A DNA stretch of 59,430 bases from Chryseobacterium sp. PMSZPI (GTDB taxonomy: Bacteria; Bacteroidota; Bacteroidia; Flavobacteriales; Weeksellaceae), in assembly GCF_002835665.1 (NCBI RefSeq), contig NZ_PIZV01000029.1:1-59430 (forward strand), in the 5' to 3' direction. Numbering within the stretch: position 1 is the first letter of the stretch; every line of letters begins with the position of its first letter. Shown here one piece after another: positions 46,044-54,299 of this stretch. The position numbers were made by a program, and so were the translations under genes. The notes below the pieces were generated by a model, which was given only the letters and a program-made list of their open reading frames with translations, had not been told where the DNA came from and made no database searches.

Positions 46044-46200
46044 AGATAATTTTTTGGTGAATGTTTAATATTTCCGAAGATACTAAATATATTTTCTAAA
46101 TAATCAACATTTCATAGTTTTATATTCCATATATTCAAATTTATGTTGTTATAATTAAGAAAATAATGCAAATTAGGCTTGTAAAATAAAAACAACGTTT

Positions 46201-47427
46201 ATGGAAAAATTTAATGCAGCTAACGAAATCCAGGATCTCCAATATTTTGGCGAGTTTGGAGGTGTGAATCCGTCTATTTCTGACAGCTCTACCTATACTT
46301 TCCTTTCGGCAAAAACTATGTTTGATACTTTTGAAGGTAACGCTGAAGGATGTTATTTATATTCCAGACATTCATCTCCGATGAATCTTTATCTGGCACA
46401 GGCATTGGCTAAGATGGAAAATACAGAATCAGCTAATGTTACAGCATCAGGAATGGGAGCTATTACTTCTGTTTTAATGCAGGTTTGCAAAAGTGGAGAC
46501 CATATTATTTCAAGCAGAACTATTTATGGAGGAACGTATGCTTTTCTTAAAAATTTTATGCCACAGTTTAATGTAGCCACTACTTTTATTGATATCAATA
46601 ATTTTGATGTTATAGAAAACGCTATAACTCCTGATACAAAAGTTATTTATTGCGAAAGTGTAAGTAATCCGCTTCTTGAAGTCGCAGACCTTAGAAAACT
46701 TTCTGAGATTTGTAAAAAACATAATTTAAAACTAATTGTTGACAATACCTTTTCTCCTCTTTCTATTTCACCAACCTTATTTGGAGCTGATGTTGTCATT
46801 CATAGTTTAACCAAATTCATCAATGGAAGCAGTGACACAGTAGGTGGCGTATATTGCAGTACACAAACATTTATTGATGATACCAAAAATGTAAACTCCG
46901 GGGCTTGTATGCTTCTTGGTCCTACTATGGACAGTTTGAGATCTTCAAGTATTTTAAAAAACCTGAGAACCCTTCATATCAGAATAAAACAACATAGCCA
47001 CAATGCCATGTATCTTGCCAAAAGATTTGAACAAGACGGACTAAAGGTATCCTATCCCGGCCTGCCATCTCATAAAAATCATGAATTAATGAAAAGTATG
47101 ATTCATGAAGAATACGGATATGGAGGATTATTGACCTTAGACGCAGGAACTACAGAAAAGGCCAATGAACTGATGGAGCTAATGCAGGAAGAGAACCTGG
47201 GTTATCTTGCAGTGAGCTTAGGATTTTACAAAACTTTATTCTCATGTTCAGGAAAGTCTACTTCCTCCGAAATCCCTGAAGAAGAGCGTATTTCCATAGG
47301 AATCTCTGACGGATTAATCAGATTTTCTATCGGCTTAGATCATGACATAAAAAGAACTTATGACAAAATGAAGGAATGTATGCAGAAAGTAGGCATTCTT
47401 AACCATGAAAACGTTTCTATATCTTAA
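46201..47427 (+). CDS. PLP-dependent Cys/Met metabolism enzyme (methionine gamma-lyase-like)
   Basis: A 408-residue enzyme of the cystathionine gamma-synthase/gamma-lyase family. Landmarks: YSRHSSPMN, SGMGAITSVL (phosphate binding), CESVSNP, VDNTFSPL (Asp holding the pyridine N) and HSLTKFINGSSD with the Schiff-base lysine K205. The active-site loop reads IYGGTYAFL: glycine stands where P. putida methionine gamma-lyase has its reactive cysteine (YGCT), so cystathionine or general gamma-lyase activity is equally possible. The Lrp regulator beside it points to control by an amino acid. A one-mismatch -7 box (TAGGCTTG at 46174) lies 19 bases upstream. Confidence 0.92.
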   Translation: MEKFNAANEIQDLQYFGEFGGVNPSISDSSTYTFLSAKTMFDTFEGNAEGCYLYSRHSSPMNLYLAQALAKMENTESANVTASGMGAITSVLMQVCKSGDHIISSRTIYGGTYAFLKNFMPQFNVATTFIDINNFDVIENAITPDTKVIYCESVSNPLLEVADLRKLSEICKKHNLKLIVDNTFSPLSISPTLFGADVVIHSLTKFINGSSDTVGGVYCSTQTFIDDTKNVNSGACMLLGPTMDSLRSSSILKNLRTLHIRIKQHSHNAMYLAKRFEQDGLKVSYPGLPSHKNHELMKSMIHEEYGYGGLLTLDAGTTEKANELMELMQEENLGYLAVSLGFYKTLFSCSGKSTSSEIPEEERISIGISDGLIRFSIGLDHDIKRTYDKMKECMQKVGILNHENVSIS

Positions 47428-47442
47428 ATTTTATTGTACATT

Positions 47443-47470
47443 AAGGTCGCTTCTTTGAGGCGACCTTTTT
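47443..47470 (+). terminator. Rho-independent terminator
   Basis: AAGGTCGC and GCGACCTT with inner pairing, then T5; after the PLP lyase stop. Confidence 0.9.
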
Positions 47471-47543
47471 ATTCAATCCCCTGCAGCCTTGCATGCAGGA
47501 ATGTAATAGCTGCTAAATTGATTGCAATAAGTACTTATTTAAC

Positions 47544-47702
47544 TTGGGTTCGGGGTAAGGAAATTAAGATTATTGGAAGCTGGAAGAGGGAGACTGGAAG
47601 TTATTTTCAGTCCCATTATCTATAGATGGTTACCATAAATTTAACTTCCTTCTTCAAGCTTCCAGCTTGATTAAAATAGAAAATTCTTATCCCGAATTCG
47701 GT
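47544..47702. repeat. Palindromic intergenic element (copy B)
   Basis: Imperfect palindrome of about 160 bases. Ends TTGGGTTCGGGGTAAGGAAA and AATTCTTATCCCGAATTCGG are related as inverted repeats; inside, ATTGGAAGCTGGAAGAGG opposes CTTCAAGCTTCCAGCTTG, with CTATAGATGGTTA near the middle. The left half and centre match copy A at 9921 closely. A short ORF across it has no coding character. It sits at the 3' end of the glycosyltransferase gene. Confidence 0.7.
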
Positions 47703-47705
47703 TAT

Positions 47706-48710
47706 TTATTTTTTATAATAATGGTGTGGAAATGCCTCTTCAGGTTTCATCTTCAAAACATTCAATAAAATCCATGATTTTAGAAAACCATAACCATAAG
47801 AGAACATTTGAATATAAGTAGATATAACAGCCATTCCGGCAATACTTATATTCTTGGTAAGAAATAAGGCATGAAAAAGAACCAGAAAGGTATACAATCC
47901 ATAAAATGCAAGAATAAATCCTCTTCCTAAAAAAAAGTATTCAAAGAATCCCATAATATATCCCAGCATAAACAAAGTAGGAAATGCAAAGGAAATCTTT
48001 ACATAATTAGGATGTCGCTGATTAAGGATAGGTCTGGCACACCCAAATTGATATACCTGTTTGGAAAATTTCCCAAAATCGACCCTCCGCTTATGGTACA
48101 CTGCGATATTATCAAAAAAGGCTGTTGTAAAACCATTTTCCCAAAGTGTCATTGATAAATCCGGATCCTCTCCTATCCGCATTTCAGAAAACCCACCGAC
48201 TTTCTCAAATACTGATTTTTTCACTCCCATATTAAAACTTCTGGGTTGAAACTTAGAAACCGCTTTCTTACTTCCTCTGATACCTCCAGTCGTAAAAACT
48301 GAAGTCATGGAGTACGAAATAGCTTTCTGCATCAGATTAAAACCTTTATGCGCTTTGTCTGCTCCTCCAAATGCATCGCATGGAATTGTCAGAATATCGT
48401 TTTTAATATTTTCAATATAGTCTTTCTCTACAATAACATCACTATCTACAAATACCAGCCATTCGTTTGCTGCTCTTGCAGCACCAAAATTTCTTGTAAG
48501 GCCCGGTCCGGAATTATCCTTTCTGAAATATTTAATATCCAGAATCTCTTCAAAATTCTTTATGGTAGGTTTCAAATCGATTATAGAGCCATCATCTACA
48601 ATAATGATTTCAAATACTTTATCAGTTTGTTGGGTTAAAGAATTAAGTAACTCGAAAAGTTCATCCTTTCGGTTATAAATAGCAACAACAATGGAAATAC
48701 TAGGCTTCAA
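47706..48710 (-). CDS. Glycosyltransferase family 2 with C-terminal membrane segments
   Basis: A 334-residue inner-membrane glycosyltransferase. The GT-A fold is plain: ISIVVAIYNRKDELFELLNS at the N-terminus, IIIVDDGS, the metal-binding VFVDSD (about 90-95), and the acceptor-side motif GGFSEMRIGEDPDLSMTLWE. Two or three hydrophobic segments follow (about 238-315), as in membrane-linked GT2 enzymes that act on lipid-linked sugars. Sugar and acceptor cannot be told. It has its own promoter; no polysaccharide cluster surrounds it. Confidence 0.92.
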   Translation of the reverse strand: MKPSISIVVAIYNRKDELFELLNSLTQQTDKVFEIIIVDDGSIIDLKPTIKNFEEILDIKYFRKDNSGPGLTRNFGAARAANEWLVFVDSDVIVEKDYIENIKNDILTIPCDAFGGADKAHKGFNLMQKAISYSMTSVFTTGGIRGSKKAVSKFQPRSFNMGVKKSVFEKVGGFSEMRIGEDPDLSMTLWENGFTTAFFDNIAVYHKRRVDFGKFSKQVYQFGCARPILNQRHPNYVKISFAFPTLFMLGYIMGFFEYFFLGRGFILAFYGLYTFLVLFHALFLTKNISIAGMAVISTYIQMFSYGYGFLKSWILLNVLKMKPEEAFPHHYYKK

Positions 48711-48723
48711 ATTGAAAATTTTT

Positions 48724-48755
48724 CAAAATTACTTATTCAAAGAAGAAACCGCAAA
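48724..48755 (-). promoter_or_regulatory. Flavobacterial promoter for the glycosyltransferase
   Basis: Minus strand: TTTG (48755-48752), 20-base spacer, TAATTTTG (48731-48724), exact matches to both elements at usual spacing; the box ends 13 bases before the ATG. Confidence 0.65.
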
Positions 48756-48824
48756 CAGTTTAACAGCTTCTTCTGAGAAATTAACTTTTAAATGATTAAA
48801 TAAATATTTCAGGACATATTCTGT

Positions 48825-49991
48825 TTAAGATTTATCTTCTAATTTATGGATCTTTTTCGTTCCTTCATACATCTCATACTGTAAGAACCTTGTTTCCAGT
48901 TTCCCATTAAAAAGCTTGATTTTTCTTGAAGGGCGTAATCCGATTTTCTTCACAGCTTCAAGGTCAGATGAAATTAACCATGCAAGCGTATTCGGATAAT
49001 TCGTTTTAAAAGTATCTCCTATTTTTTTATAGAAATCATCATCATTAATTGAAATTCTCTCATCATATGGTGGGTTAAATACCATCAACAATGGGAAAAG
49101 TTCTTTTTTAGAATCAAAGAAATTTTGTTTTTTAATTTCGATTACATCCTCCATTTCTGCTGCGTCCACATTGATTTTGGCAGCATTCAACATTCTTGCA
49201 TCGATGTCATACCCTACAATTTTCCCATCAAACTGTCTTACCCTATTGATTCTAAATTCTTTGATTTTTGCAAATAAATCAGCATCGTAATTTTTCCAAT
49301 TTTGGAAAGCAAATCCTCTCCTGAAAATCTGAGCCGGAAGATCCATCGCAATCATAGCAGCTTCAATCAATAATGTTCCCGATCCACACATAGGATCCAG
49401 AAAATTTCCTTTTCCATCCCAGCCTGCAAGCTGGAGCATTCCACTCGCAAGTACTTCATTAATCGGAGCCTGTCCCTGTTCTCTTCTATAACCTCTTTTA
49501 AACAAGGGATCTCCTGAAGAATCCAAAGAAATCATTACCAACTCCCTGTCAATATGAAGGTGGAACTTTATTTCCGGATTTCTGGTCTCCACATTAGGAC
49601 GTCTCTTATATTTTTCTTGAAAATAATCCACGATGGCATCTTTCATTTTCAAGGTAACAAACTGTGAATGTTTAAAAGTTTCCGAGTTTACAGTAGCATC
49701 AATAGAAAAAGACTGGTCCACATCCATAAACTCATCCCACTCAAATTTGAACAATCTGTCATAAAACTGATGCTGATTAAAAGCTTTAAACTGATGAATC
49801 GGCACAAGTACCTTTAAGGCAGTTCTGGCAGAATAATTGATTTTATAAAGAAAACCAAGGTCGCCTTCACAATTTACCGCCCTGTTTTTAATTTCAACTT
49901 TTCTTCCACCTAATTTTTTAATCTCTTCTGCAAGAATCTGCTCCAATCCGAAGAATGTTTTTATCTGTATTTGTAAGTTTTCTGTATCCAT
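48825..49991 (-). CDS. THUMP domain class I RNA methyltransferase (RlmL N-domain type)
   Basis: A 388-residue SAM-dependent methyltransferase for guanosine N2 in RNA. N-terminal ferredoxin-like/THUMP region (about 5-155; FGLEQILAEEIKKLGG, FSIDATVNSETFKHSQFV) followed by the catalytic domain with the SAM motif FLDPMCGSGTLLIEAAMIA and the catalytic NPPYDERI. It matches the first half of E. coli RlmL, which makes m2G2445 in 23S rRNA, and lacks the second (RlmK) half; many Bacteroidetes have this short form. The target is inferred from homology. Confidence 0.93.
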   Translation of the reverse strand: MDTENLQIQIKTFFGLEQILAEEIKKLGGRKVEIKNRAVNCEGDLGFLYKINYSARTALKVLVPIHQFKAFNQHQFYDRLFKFEWDEFMDVDQSFSIDATVNSETFKHSQFVTLKMKDAIVDYFQEKYKRRPNVETRNPEIKFHLHIDRELVMISLDSSGDPLFKRGYRREQGQAPINEVLASGMLQLAGWDGKGNFLDPMCGSGTLLIEAAMIAMDLPAQIFRRGFAFQNWKNYDADLFAKIKEFRINRVRQFDGKIVGYDIDARMLNAAKINVDAAEMEDVIEIKKQNFFDSKKELFPLLMVFNPPYDERISINDDDFYKKIGDTFKTNYPNTLAWLISSDLEAVKKIGLRPSRKIKLFNGKLETRFLQYEMYEGTKKIHKLEDKS

Positions 49992-50023
49992 AAATTAAAA
50001 TTAAAAGTTTTAAAGTTTTAAAA

Positions 50024-50078
50024 ATTAAAAGATTAGCTATCCAACCGATCGATCGATTGAATTTTTCAATCTTTTAAT
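50024..50078. repeat. AT-rich inverted repeat between divergent genes
   Basis: Perfect 11-base arms ATTAAAAGATT (50024-50034) and AATCTTTTAAT (50068-50078) around a centre with GATCGATCGATTGA. It lies between two methyltransferase genes and just upstream of the promoter at 50091. Role unknown. Confidence 0.45.
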
Positions 50079-50090
50079 CTTGTAAAATAC

Positions 50091-50124
50091 TTTGCTTTTA
50101 ACCGCACAAATTTAGTTATTTTTG
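50091..50124 (+). promoter_or_regulatory. Flavobacterial promoter with near-leaderless start
   Basis: TTTG (50091-50094), 22-base spacer, TATTTTTG (50117-50124), both exact. The -7 box ends only 4 bases before the ATG at 50129, so the RNA should begin at or very near the start codon. Confidence 0.65.
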
Positions 50125-50128
50125 CATT

Positions 50129-50854
50129 ATGGAATGGTTTGAATCTTGGTTTGATACCCCTTATTATCATCTTCTTTATAGTAACAGAGACTATACAGAA
50201 GCCGAAAACTTCATCACAAAATTAACGGAGGACCTTCAGCTTCCGCCTCAATCAAAAATCATAGATCTTGCCTGTGGTAAAGGAAGACACTCTGTTTTTT
50301 TAAATAAATTAGGCTACGATGTTTTGGGGCTGGACCTCTCAAGACAAAGTATTGAGTCCGATAAACAATTTGAAAATCAAACATTGATTTTTGAAGTTCA
50401 TGATATGAGAAATCCAATTGATGCAGATCCGATGGATGCTGTTTTCAATTTATTTACAAGTTTCGGATATTTCGATAACGAAAACGATGATAAAAAAGTT
50501 TTCCAATCCGTTTACAACGCTTTAAAACCGGGAGGATATTTCGTGCTTGACTATTTGAATGAAGAATATGTCCGAAAAAATTTAGTTTCCGAAACAACAA
50601 TTACCCGTGGTGATATTGATTTTAAGATTTTGAAAAAAATTGAAGGAAGACATATTATCAAAGACATTCGCTTTGAAGCGGATGGTAAATCTTTTCATTT
50701 CTTTGAAAAAGTAAAACTTCATACCTTAGAAGCTATCAACGTATATGCTTCCGAATGCGGTTTTGAAAGAATAAAAATATGGGGAGATTATCAGTTAAAT
50801 GAATTTAATAAAGAAAGCTCTCCACGTTGCATCAATTTGTTTAAGAAAAAATAA
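50129..50854 (+). CDS. Class I SAM-dependent methyltransferase
   Basis: A 241-residue methyltransferase. SAM-binding motif I is KIIDLACGKGRHSVFL (about 43-58) with the acidic motif II at VLGLDLS; FNLFTSFGYFDNENDD and LKPGGYFVLDYLN follow. The N-terminus (WFESWFDTPYYHLLYSNRDY) is typical of a Bacteroidetes small-molecule/unknown-substrate group (Methyltransf_25 type). The stop overlaps the ATG of the ZIP transporter by one base (TAATG), so the two are translationally coupled. Substrate unknown. Confidence 0.9.
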   Translation: MEWFESWFDTPYYHLLYSNRDYTEAENFITKLTEDLQLPPQSKIIDLACGKGRHSVFLNKLGYDVLGLDLSRQSIESDKQFENQTLIFEVHDMRNPIDADPMDAVFNLFTSFGYFDNENDDKKVFQSVYNALKPGGYFVLDYLNEEYVRKNLVSETTITRGDIDFKILKKIEGRHIIKDIRFEADGKSFHFFEKVKLHTLEAINVYASECGFERIKIWGDYQLNEFNKESSPRCINLFKKK

Positions 50855-51564
50855 TGACAACAGTACTTTTACTGATTTTAAGTGTACTAGCAGGAGTATT
50901 TCTGGGCAAATATTTTGGTAAAAAAGAAAAACTAGCCAAAAATCTACTGATTTTAAGTGCCGGTTTTTTGATTACAATCTGCCTAAATGAAGTTTTTCCA
51001 CAGGTTTATACTTCAACGGAAAGCACAAACCTTGGAATATTCGTTATTGCCGGAGTACTTCTACAAATGATTCTGGAGGCACTAACCAAAGGATTTGAAC
51101 ACGGGCACTTTCATCACCATAACGAACACAACATCCTTCCTGTTGCTTTAATGGTAGGATTGTTTATCCATGCATTTATTGAAGGAATTCCCCTTGCTAA
51201 CGAAGAGCATGTACTTTCACCCTATCTTTTAGGAATTGTATTTCACAACATTCCTATTTCATTTATCCTGGGAGCATTTTTGTTTAATGGAAAAGGAGAT
51301 TCAAAAACATCTGTCTCTTATCCATCTTTTCTGATTGTAGCTCTTTTTTCTTTAGCATCACCGATGGGAATGCTATTGGGAAATTATTTCAATCCTAATC
51401 TTCAGCCCTACTTTCTGGCAATCGTAGGAGGAATTTTCCTTCACATTTCATCAGTCATTATTTTTGAAAGTAATAAAAATCACAATATCGATTGGATTAA
51501 AATCGGATTGGTCGTGTTGGGAGTATCTTTGGCATTAATAATGCATCTCTTCCATCATCATTAA
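50854..51564 (+). CDS. ZIP family metal transporter
   Basis: A 236-residue inner-membrane transporter for zinc or another divalent metal. About eight hydrophobic helices; a His-rich cytoplasmic loop (HGHFHHHNEHN, 83-93) after helix 3; metal-site helices 4 and 5 with HAFIEG (106-111) and HNIP (131-134). The chain ends HLFHHH. The one-base overlap with the methyltransferase gene marks an operon. A terminator follows. Confidence 0.93.
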   Translation: MTTVLLLILSVLAGVFLGKYFGKKEKLAKNLLILSAGFLITICLNEVFPQVYTSTESTNLGIFVIAGVLLQMILEALTKGFEHGHFHHHNEHNILPVALMVGLFIHAFIEGIPLANEEHVLSPYLLGIVFHNIPISFILGAFLFNGKGDSKTSVSYPSFLIVALFSLASPMGMLLGNYFNPNLQPYFLAIVGGIFLHISSVIIFESNKNHNIDWIKIGLVVLGVSLALIMHLFHHH

Positions 51565-51565
51565 A

Positions 51566-51606
51566 AAAATAAAAGCTCCGGTTAATTCCTGAGCTTTTAT
51601 TTTATA
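51566..51606. terminator. Bidirectional terminator
   Basis: ATAAAAGCTC and GAGCTTTTAT arms between the convergent ZIP and porin genes; T-rich on both strands. Confidence 0.85.
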
Positions 51607-51627
51607 GATACTTATTTATTTTTGAAA

Positions 51628-53037
51628 TTAGAATTTCCATCCTAGGGTAAGGAAGAAATTATTTCTGCTATTCTTCACATCAGAAACAGCATAAGCATCA
51701 CTTTTCATGATATTATCCTGAGAATAATACGCTGAATCCGTTTGATTGGTAAGCACCCCTCTCATGAAAGGGTTAGTATATTTAGAAGTAATATTCTGGT
51801 AAGAAGCATCAATATAGAATGACTTAAAGTCATATCCTATACCAAATGACACCAAATTTCTATCACTTAATATTAGATTATTATAAGACTGATCTCCCAA
51901 AGTTCCGGCATCATTATATCTATTAATTGTAATAGCATCAAAAGGACTGGAAACATAAGAATAACCACCTCTTAGCCTAAGTTGTTGTACTCTATACTCA
52001 GCTCCCACTCTTACTTCAGATAAATTTTTGTATTTATCTTTGAAGAAATCATTTAATTGTCTCTCTGCAGCTCCGTATACTTTATAATCAGGTTTTGTAA
52101 GTCCCAATGTATAATCTACGTTCAATGAGAAATTTTTGCTGGCTACGAATGCCGCACTCACACTTGCTTTAAGTGGTGAAGTAAATTTTCTTCCTTCGTA
52201 TGCACTTCCGTCACCTAAGTTCGGATCATTATAAAAATTATAATCCCTGTCGATATTCCAGAATGTAGGGGTTTCAAGAGATGCTCCTACTCTGAAATTA
52301 GGACTTAACTTCCCAATTACCCCTAATGACGCTGAAAAACCGGTAGACCTTTCAAAATAGGGAGTATCTTGTTTACTGAAATACTCTACAGATTTGTTCT
52401 GAAGAGATTGGAAAGCTAACGTATCATACTGATCAATTGAAGCACTTAAAAAGTTTAACCCTGCTCCGATATATAGATTATGATTATAATTGGCTCCTAC
52501 CCCGAAACTCATCTTTGATAAATGTCCATATCTGTTGTAAGCATGTCCTGCTAATGAAGCATCTTTAGTAGGATCTTTAAGGTCAAAAGCATAAACAATA
52601 TTATTATTTCCTGCTGACTCTACATAATTATCAAGAGATTGATTAGAATAATTAATACCAATATTAATAAACTTCCATGCCGATTCCGTCATCAATGGAA
52701 AAGCAATGATTCCTCCTACATTTCCAAGATCGGTTTTTGTTTTATTATAATCAACGGTAGCTCCTGCCCAAGAACTGCTGTTCTTATTGCCCGCAACCGA
52801 TAAAGTTCCTGAAACCTCTCCCGAAATAGCTACTCCTAAACCTGCAGGGTTGGTAAGCAAAGAATTAGCATCACCTCCTAATGCACCATTCGAACCAGCC
52901 ATCCCGTTAAACTTAGCCGACCCCACCATGGGAGCACTTGAGTAAACATCTACAGAATTCCTTATTACAGAAATGTTCTGAGCCTGCGCAAAGAATGCAG
53001 CAGAAATACTCATGAATACTAAAGATTTTTTTAACAT
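51628..53037 (-). CDS. OmpP1/FadL family outer membrane protein
   Basis: A 469-residue outer-membrane beta-barrel. Signal peptide MLKKSLVFMSISAAFFAQA; the N-terminal hatch region has the family-typical GSAKFNGMAGSNGALGGDAN and LLTNPAGLGV; the rest alternates as beta strands and ends with the barrel signature FFLTLGWKF. FadL proteins pass long-chain fatty acids or other hydrophobic compounds. The lipoprotein gene 29 bases upstream is probably in the same transcript. Whether it feeds the acyl-CoA ligase at 20609 is inference. Confidence 0.9.
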   Translation of the reverse strand: MLKKSLVFMSISAAFFAQAQNISVIRNSVDVYSSAPMVGSAKFNGMAGSNGALGGDANSLLTNPAGLGVAISGEVSGTLSVAGNKNSSSWAGATVDYNKTKTDLGNVGGIIAFPLMTESAWKFINIGINYSNQSLDNYVESAGNNNIVYAFDLKDPTKDASLAGHAYNRYGHLSKMSFGVGANYNHNLYIGAGLNFLSASIDQYDTLAFQSLQNKSVEYFSKQDTPYFERSTGFSASLGVIGKLSPNFRVGASLETPTFWNIDRDYNFYNDPNLGDGSAYEGRKFTSPLKASVSAAFVASKNFSLNVDYTLGLTKPDYKVYGAAERQLNDFFKDKYKNLSEVRVGAEYRVQQLRLRGGYSYVSSPFDAITINRYNDAGTLGDQSYNNLILSDRNLVSFGIGYDFKSFYIDASYQNITSKYTNPFMRGVLTNQTDSAYYSQDNIMKSDAYAVSDVKNSRNNFFLTLGWKF

Positions 53038-53066
53038 TATTTTTTAATAGTTTATTAAGTTTTAAA

Positions 53067-54155
53067 TTATCTGAAGCCACCGCTACCTCCGGATCTCATT
53101 CCGCCTCCGCCGCCTGAGCCGCCTCTAAAGCCACCTCCGCCACCGGAATTGAAACCTCCGCCGGATCTGAAGCCGCCGGAATCCATAGATCTAAAGCCTC
53201 CGTTATTTCTTGGCTGATAATTATAGTCTGGTCTTGATTGAGGAACAGAATTACGGAACCCTCCAGAGTTTCCTTGTCTAAAGCCTCCGGAATTGCCGTC
53301 TCTGAAACCACCTGAGTTACCTTGTCTGAAACCTCCGGAATTGCCTTGTCTAAAGCCTCCAGAATTTCCATCTCTGAATCCGCCGGAATTACCTTGTCTG
53401 AAACCTCCATTACTAGAGTCTCTAAATCCTCCCGTACCGTTTCTGAATCCGGAATTAGCGGTATTGGTTCTGTAAACAGCATTTCCTATACCCGGACTTC
53501 CAACGAATCCTCTACCATCGGCTCCACTTCTTCTGTAAACTGTTCTATAACCATGCCCCCAGTAGCCTCCACCATAGCCCCAATATGGGTATCCATAGTA
53601 TCCGCCCCAGAATGGATCATAATATCCACCCCAGTATGGACTTCCCCATCCGTAAGAGCCTCCCCAGCCCCAACCGAATGATCCGCCCCAACCCCAGGAC
53701 ATACTCATACCCCAGCCCCAGCCACGGTTCCAACCCCAATATGGGCTATAACCTCCGTACCAGCCCCAAGGATATCCCCAAGAGTTGTCATAATAATTGG
53801 TTTGGAATCCTGCATAAAGTCCCCAATCAGAATCGGTGGCATTGTTGCTCCAACCCGGATCGGTACCTCCCCATTCATTATATCTGTTTTGTTGGTCTCT
53901 AGAATTCGTCTGTGCATTTTGGATTATGTTAGAATCCTGATAGTAGTCATAGTATTCGCCTACTCTGTTTCCGCCACCATTGATGATCACTCCTTCCGGT
54001 AGCGTATCCTTATTAGGGTCATAATATACCCCGTCTGTCTCGCTATACCCTCCCATCTGAGCACCACAAGACATAAGCAATAATCCGCCTGATATTGCCA
54101 AAATCCCTTTAGATCTTAGCAGACCAAGCAAATTTTTATGTATATTTCTTTTCAT
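53067..54155 (-). CDS. Gly/Trp/Tyr-rich lipoprotein with octapeptide repeats
   Basis: A 362-residue lipoprotein: the signal ends LLLMSC with Cys30. Residues 31-120 are polar (ETDGVYYDPNKDTLPEG). Residues 125-205 are extremely rich in Trp, Tyr and Gly (GWNRGWGWGMSMSWGWGG, YWGGYYDPFWGGYYGYP). Residues 249-301 are seven octapeptides NSGGFRQG/NSGGFRDG. The tail is Gly/Arg/Phe-rich and ends GGSGGFR. Such composition suggests a disordered, sticky or phase-separating envelope protein. No enzyme motif is present. Divergent from proS and followed after 29 bases by the FadL-like porin. Function unknown. Confidence 0.83.
   Translation of the reverse strand: MKRNIHKNLLGLLRSKGILAISGGLLLMSCGAQMGGYSETDGVYYDPNKDTLPEGVIINGGGNRVGEYYDYYQDSNIIQNAQTNSRDQQNRYNEWGGTDPGWSNNATDSDWGLYAGFQTNYYDNSWGYPWGWYGGYSPYWGWNRGWGWGMSMSWGWGGSFGWGWGGSYGWGSPYWGGYYDPFWGGYYGYPYWGYGGGYWGHGYRTVYRRSGADGRGFVGSPGIGNAVYRTNTANSGFRNGTGGFRDSSNGGFRQGNSGGFRDGNSGGFRQGNSGGFRQGNSGGFRDGNSGGFRQGNSGGFRNSVPQSRPDYNYQPRNNGGFRSMDSGGFRSGGGFNSGGGGGFRGGSGGGGGMRSGGSGGFR
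53253..53411 (-). repeat. 24-bp coding repeat (octapeptide NSGGFR[QD]G)
   Basis: Seven in-frame copies of a 24-bp unit alternate Q and D versions within the lipoprotein gene. Units are nearly identical in DNA, so copy number should vary between strains. Confidence 0.85.
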
Positions 54156-54182
54156 GATAACGTAAAAATTTTTAATTTAAAT

Positions 54183-54190
54183 TATATTTG
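54183..54190 (+). promoter_or_regulatory. -7 promoter box upstream of proS
   Basis: TATATTTG, an exact TAnnTTTG match about 110 bases before the proS ATG; no -33 element. If used, it gives a leader containing the hairpin at 54226. Confidence 0.35.
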
Positions 54191-54225
54191 CAATCTGTAC
54201 CAAAAATGTACCAAAATACTGATCA

Positions 54226-54256
54226 AAAAATCTATCAAAAATAGATTTTTATTTTT
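54226..54256 (+). terminator. Terminator-like hairpin in the proS leader
   Basis: Perfect 10-base arms AAAAATCTAT and ATAGATTTTT with a 5-base loop, followed by ATTTTTAG. It lies 50 bases before the proS ATG with no gene ending nearby on this strand, so it may be an attenuator. The stem has only two G-C pairs and is weak. Confidence 0.35.
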
Positions 54257-54299
54257 AGATTACAATAATGTGCAAAAGTTAAAAAAATTTTAAAAGATA

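Noticed and set aside
47434..47625. Plus-strand ORF of 63 codons
   Set aside because: It runs through the terminator and the palindromic repeat; no homology-like features.
53253..53411. Regular short repeats that could suggest a CRISPR array
   Set aside because: The 24-bp units have no spacers and are in frame within the lipoprotein gene; they encode NSGGFR[QD]G.
53293..53902. Several plus-strand ORFs opposite the lipoprotein gene
   Set aside because: They mirror the Gly-rich repeats in other frames and show no protein-like features.
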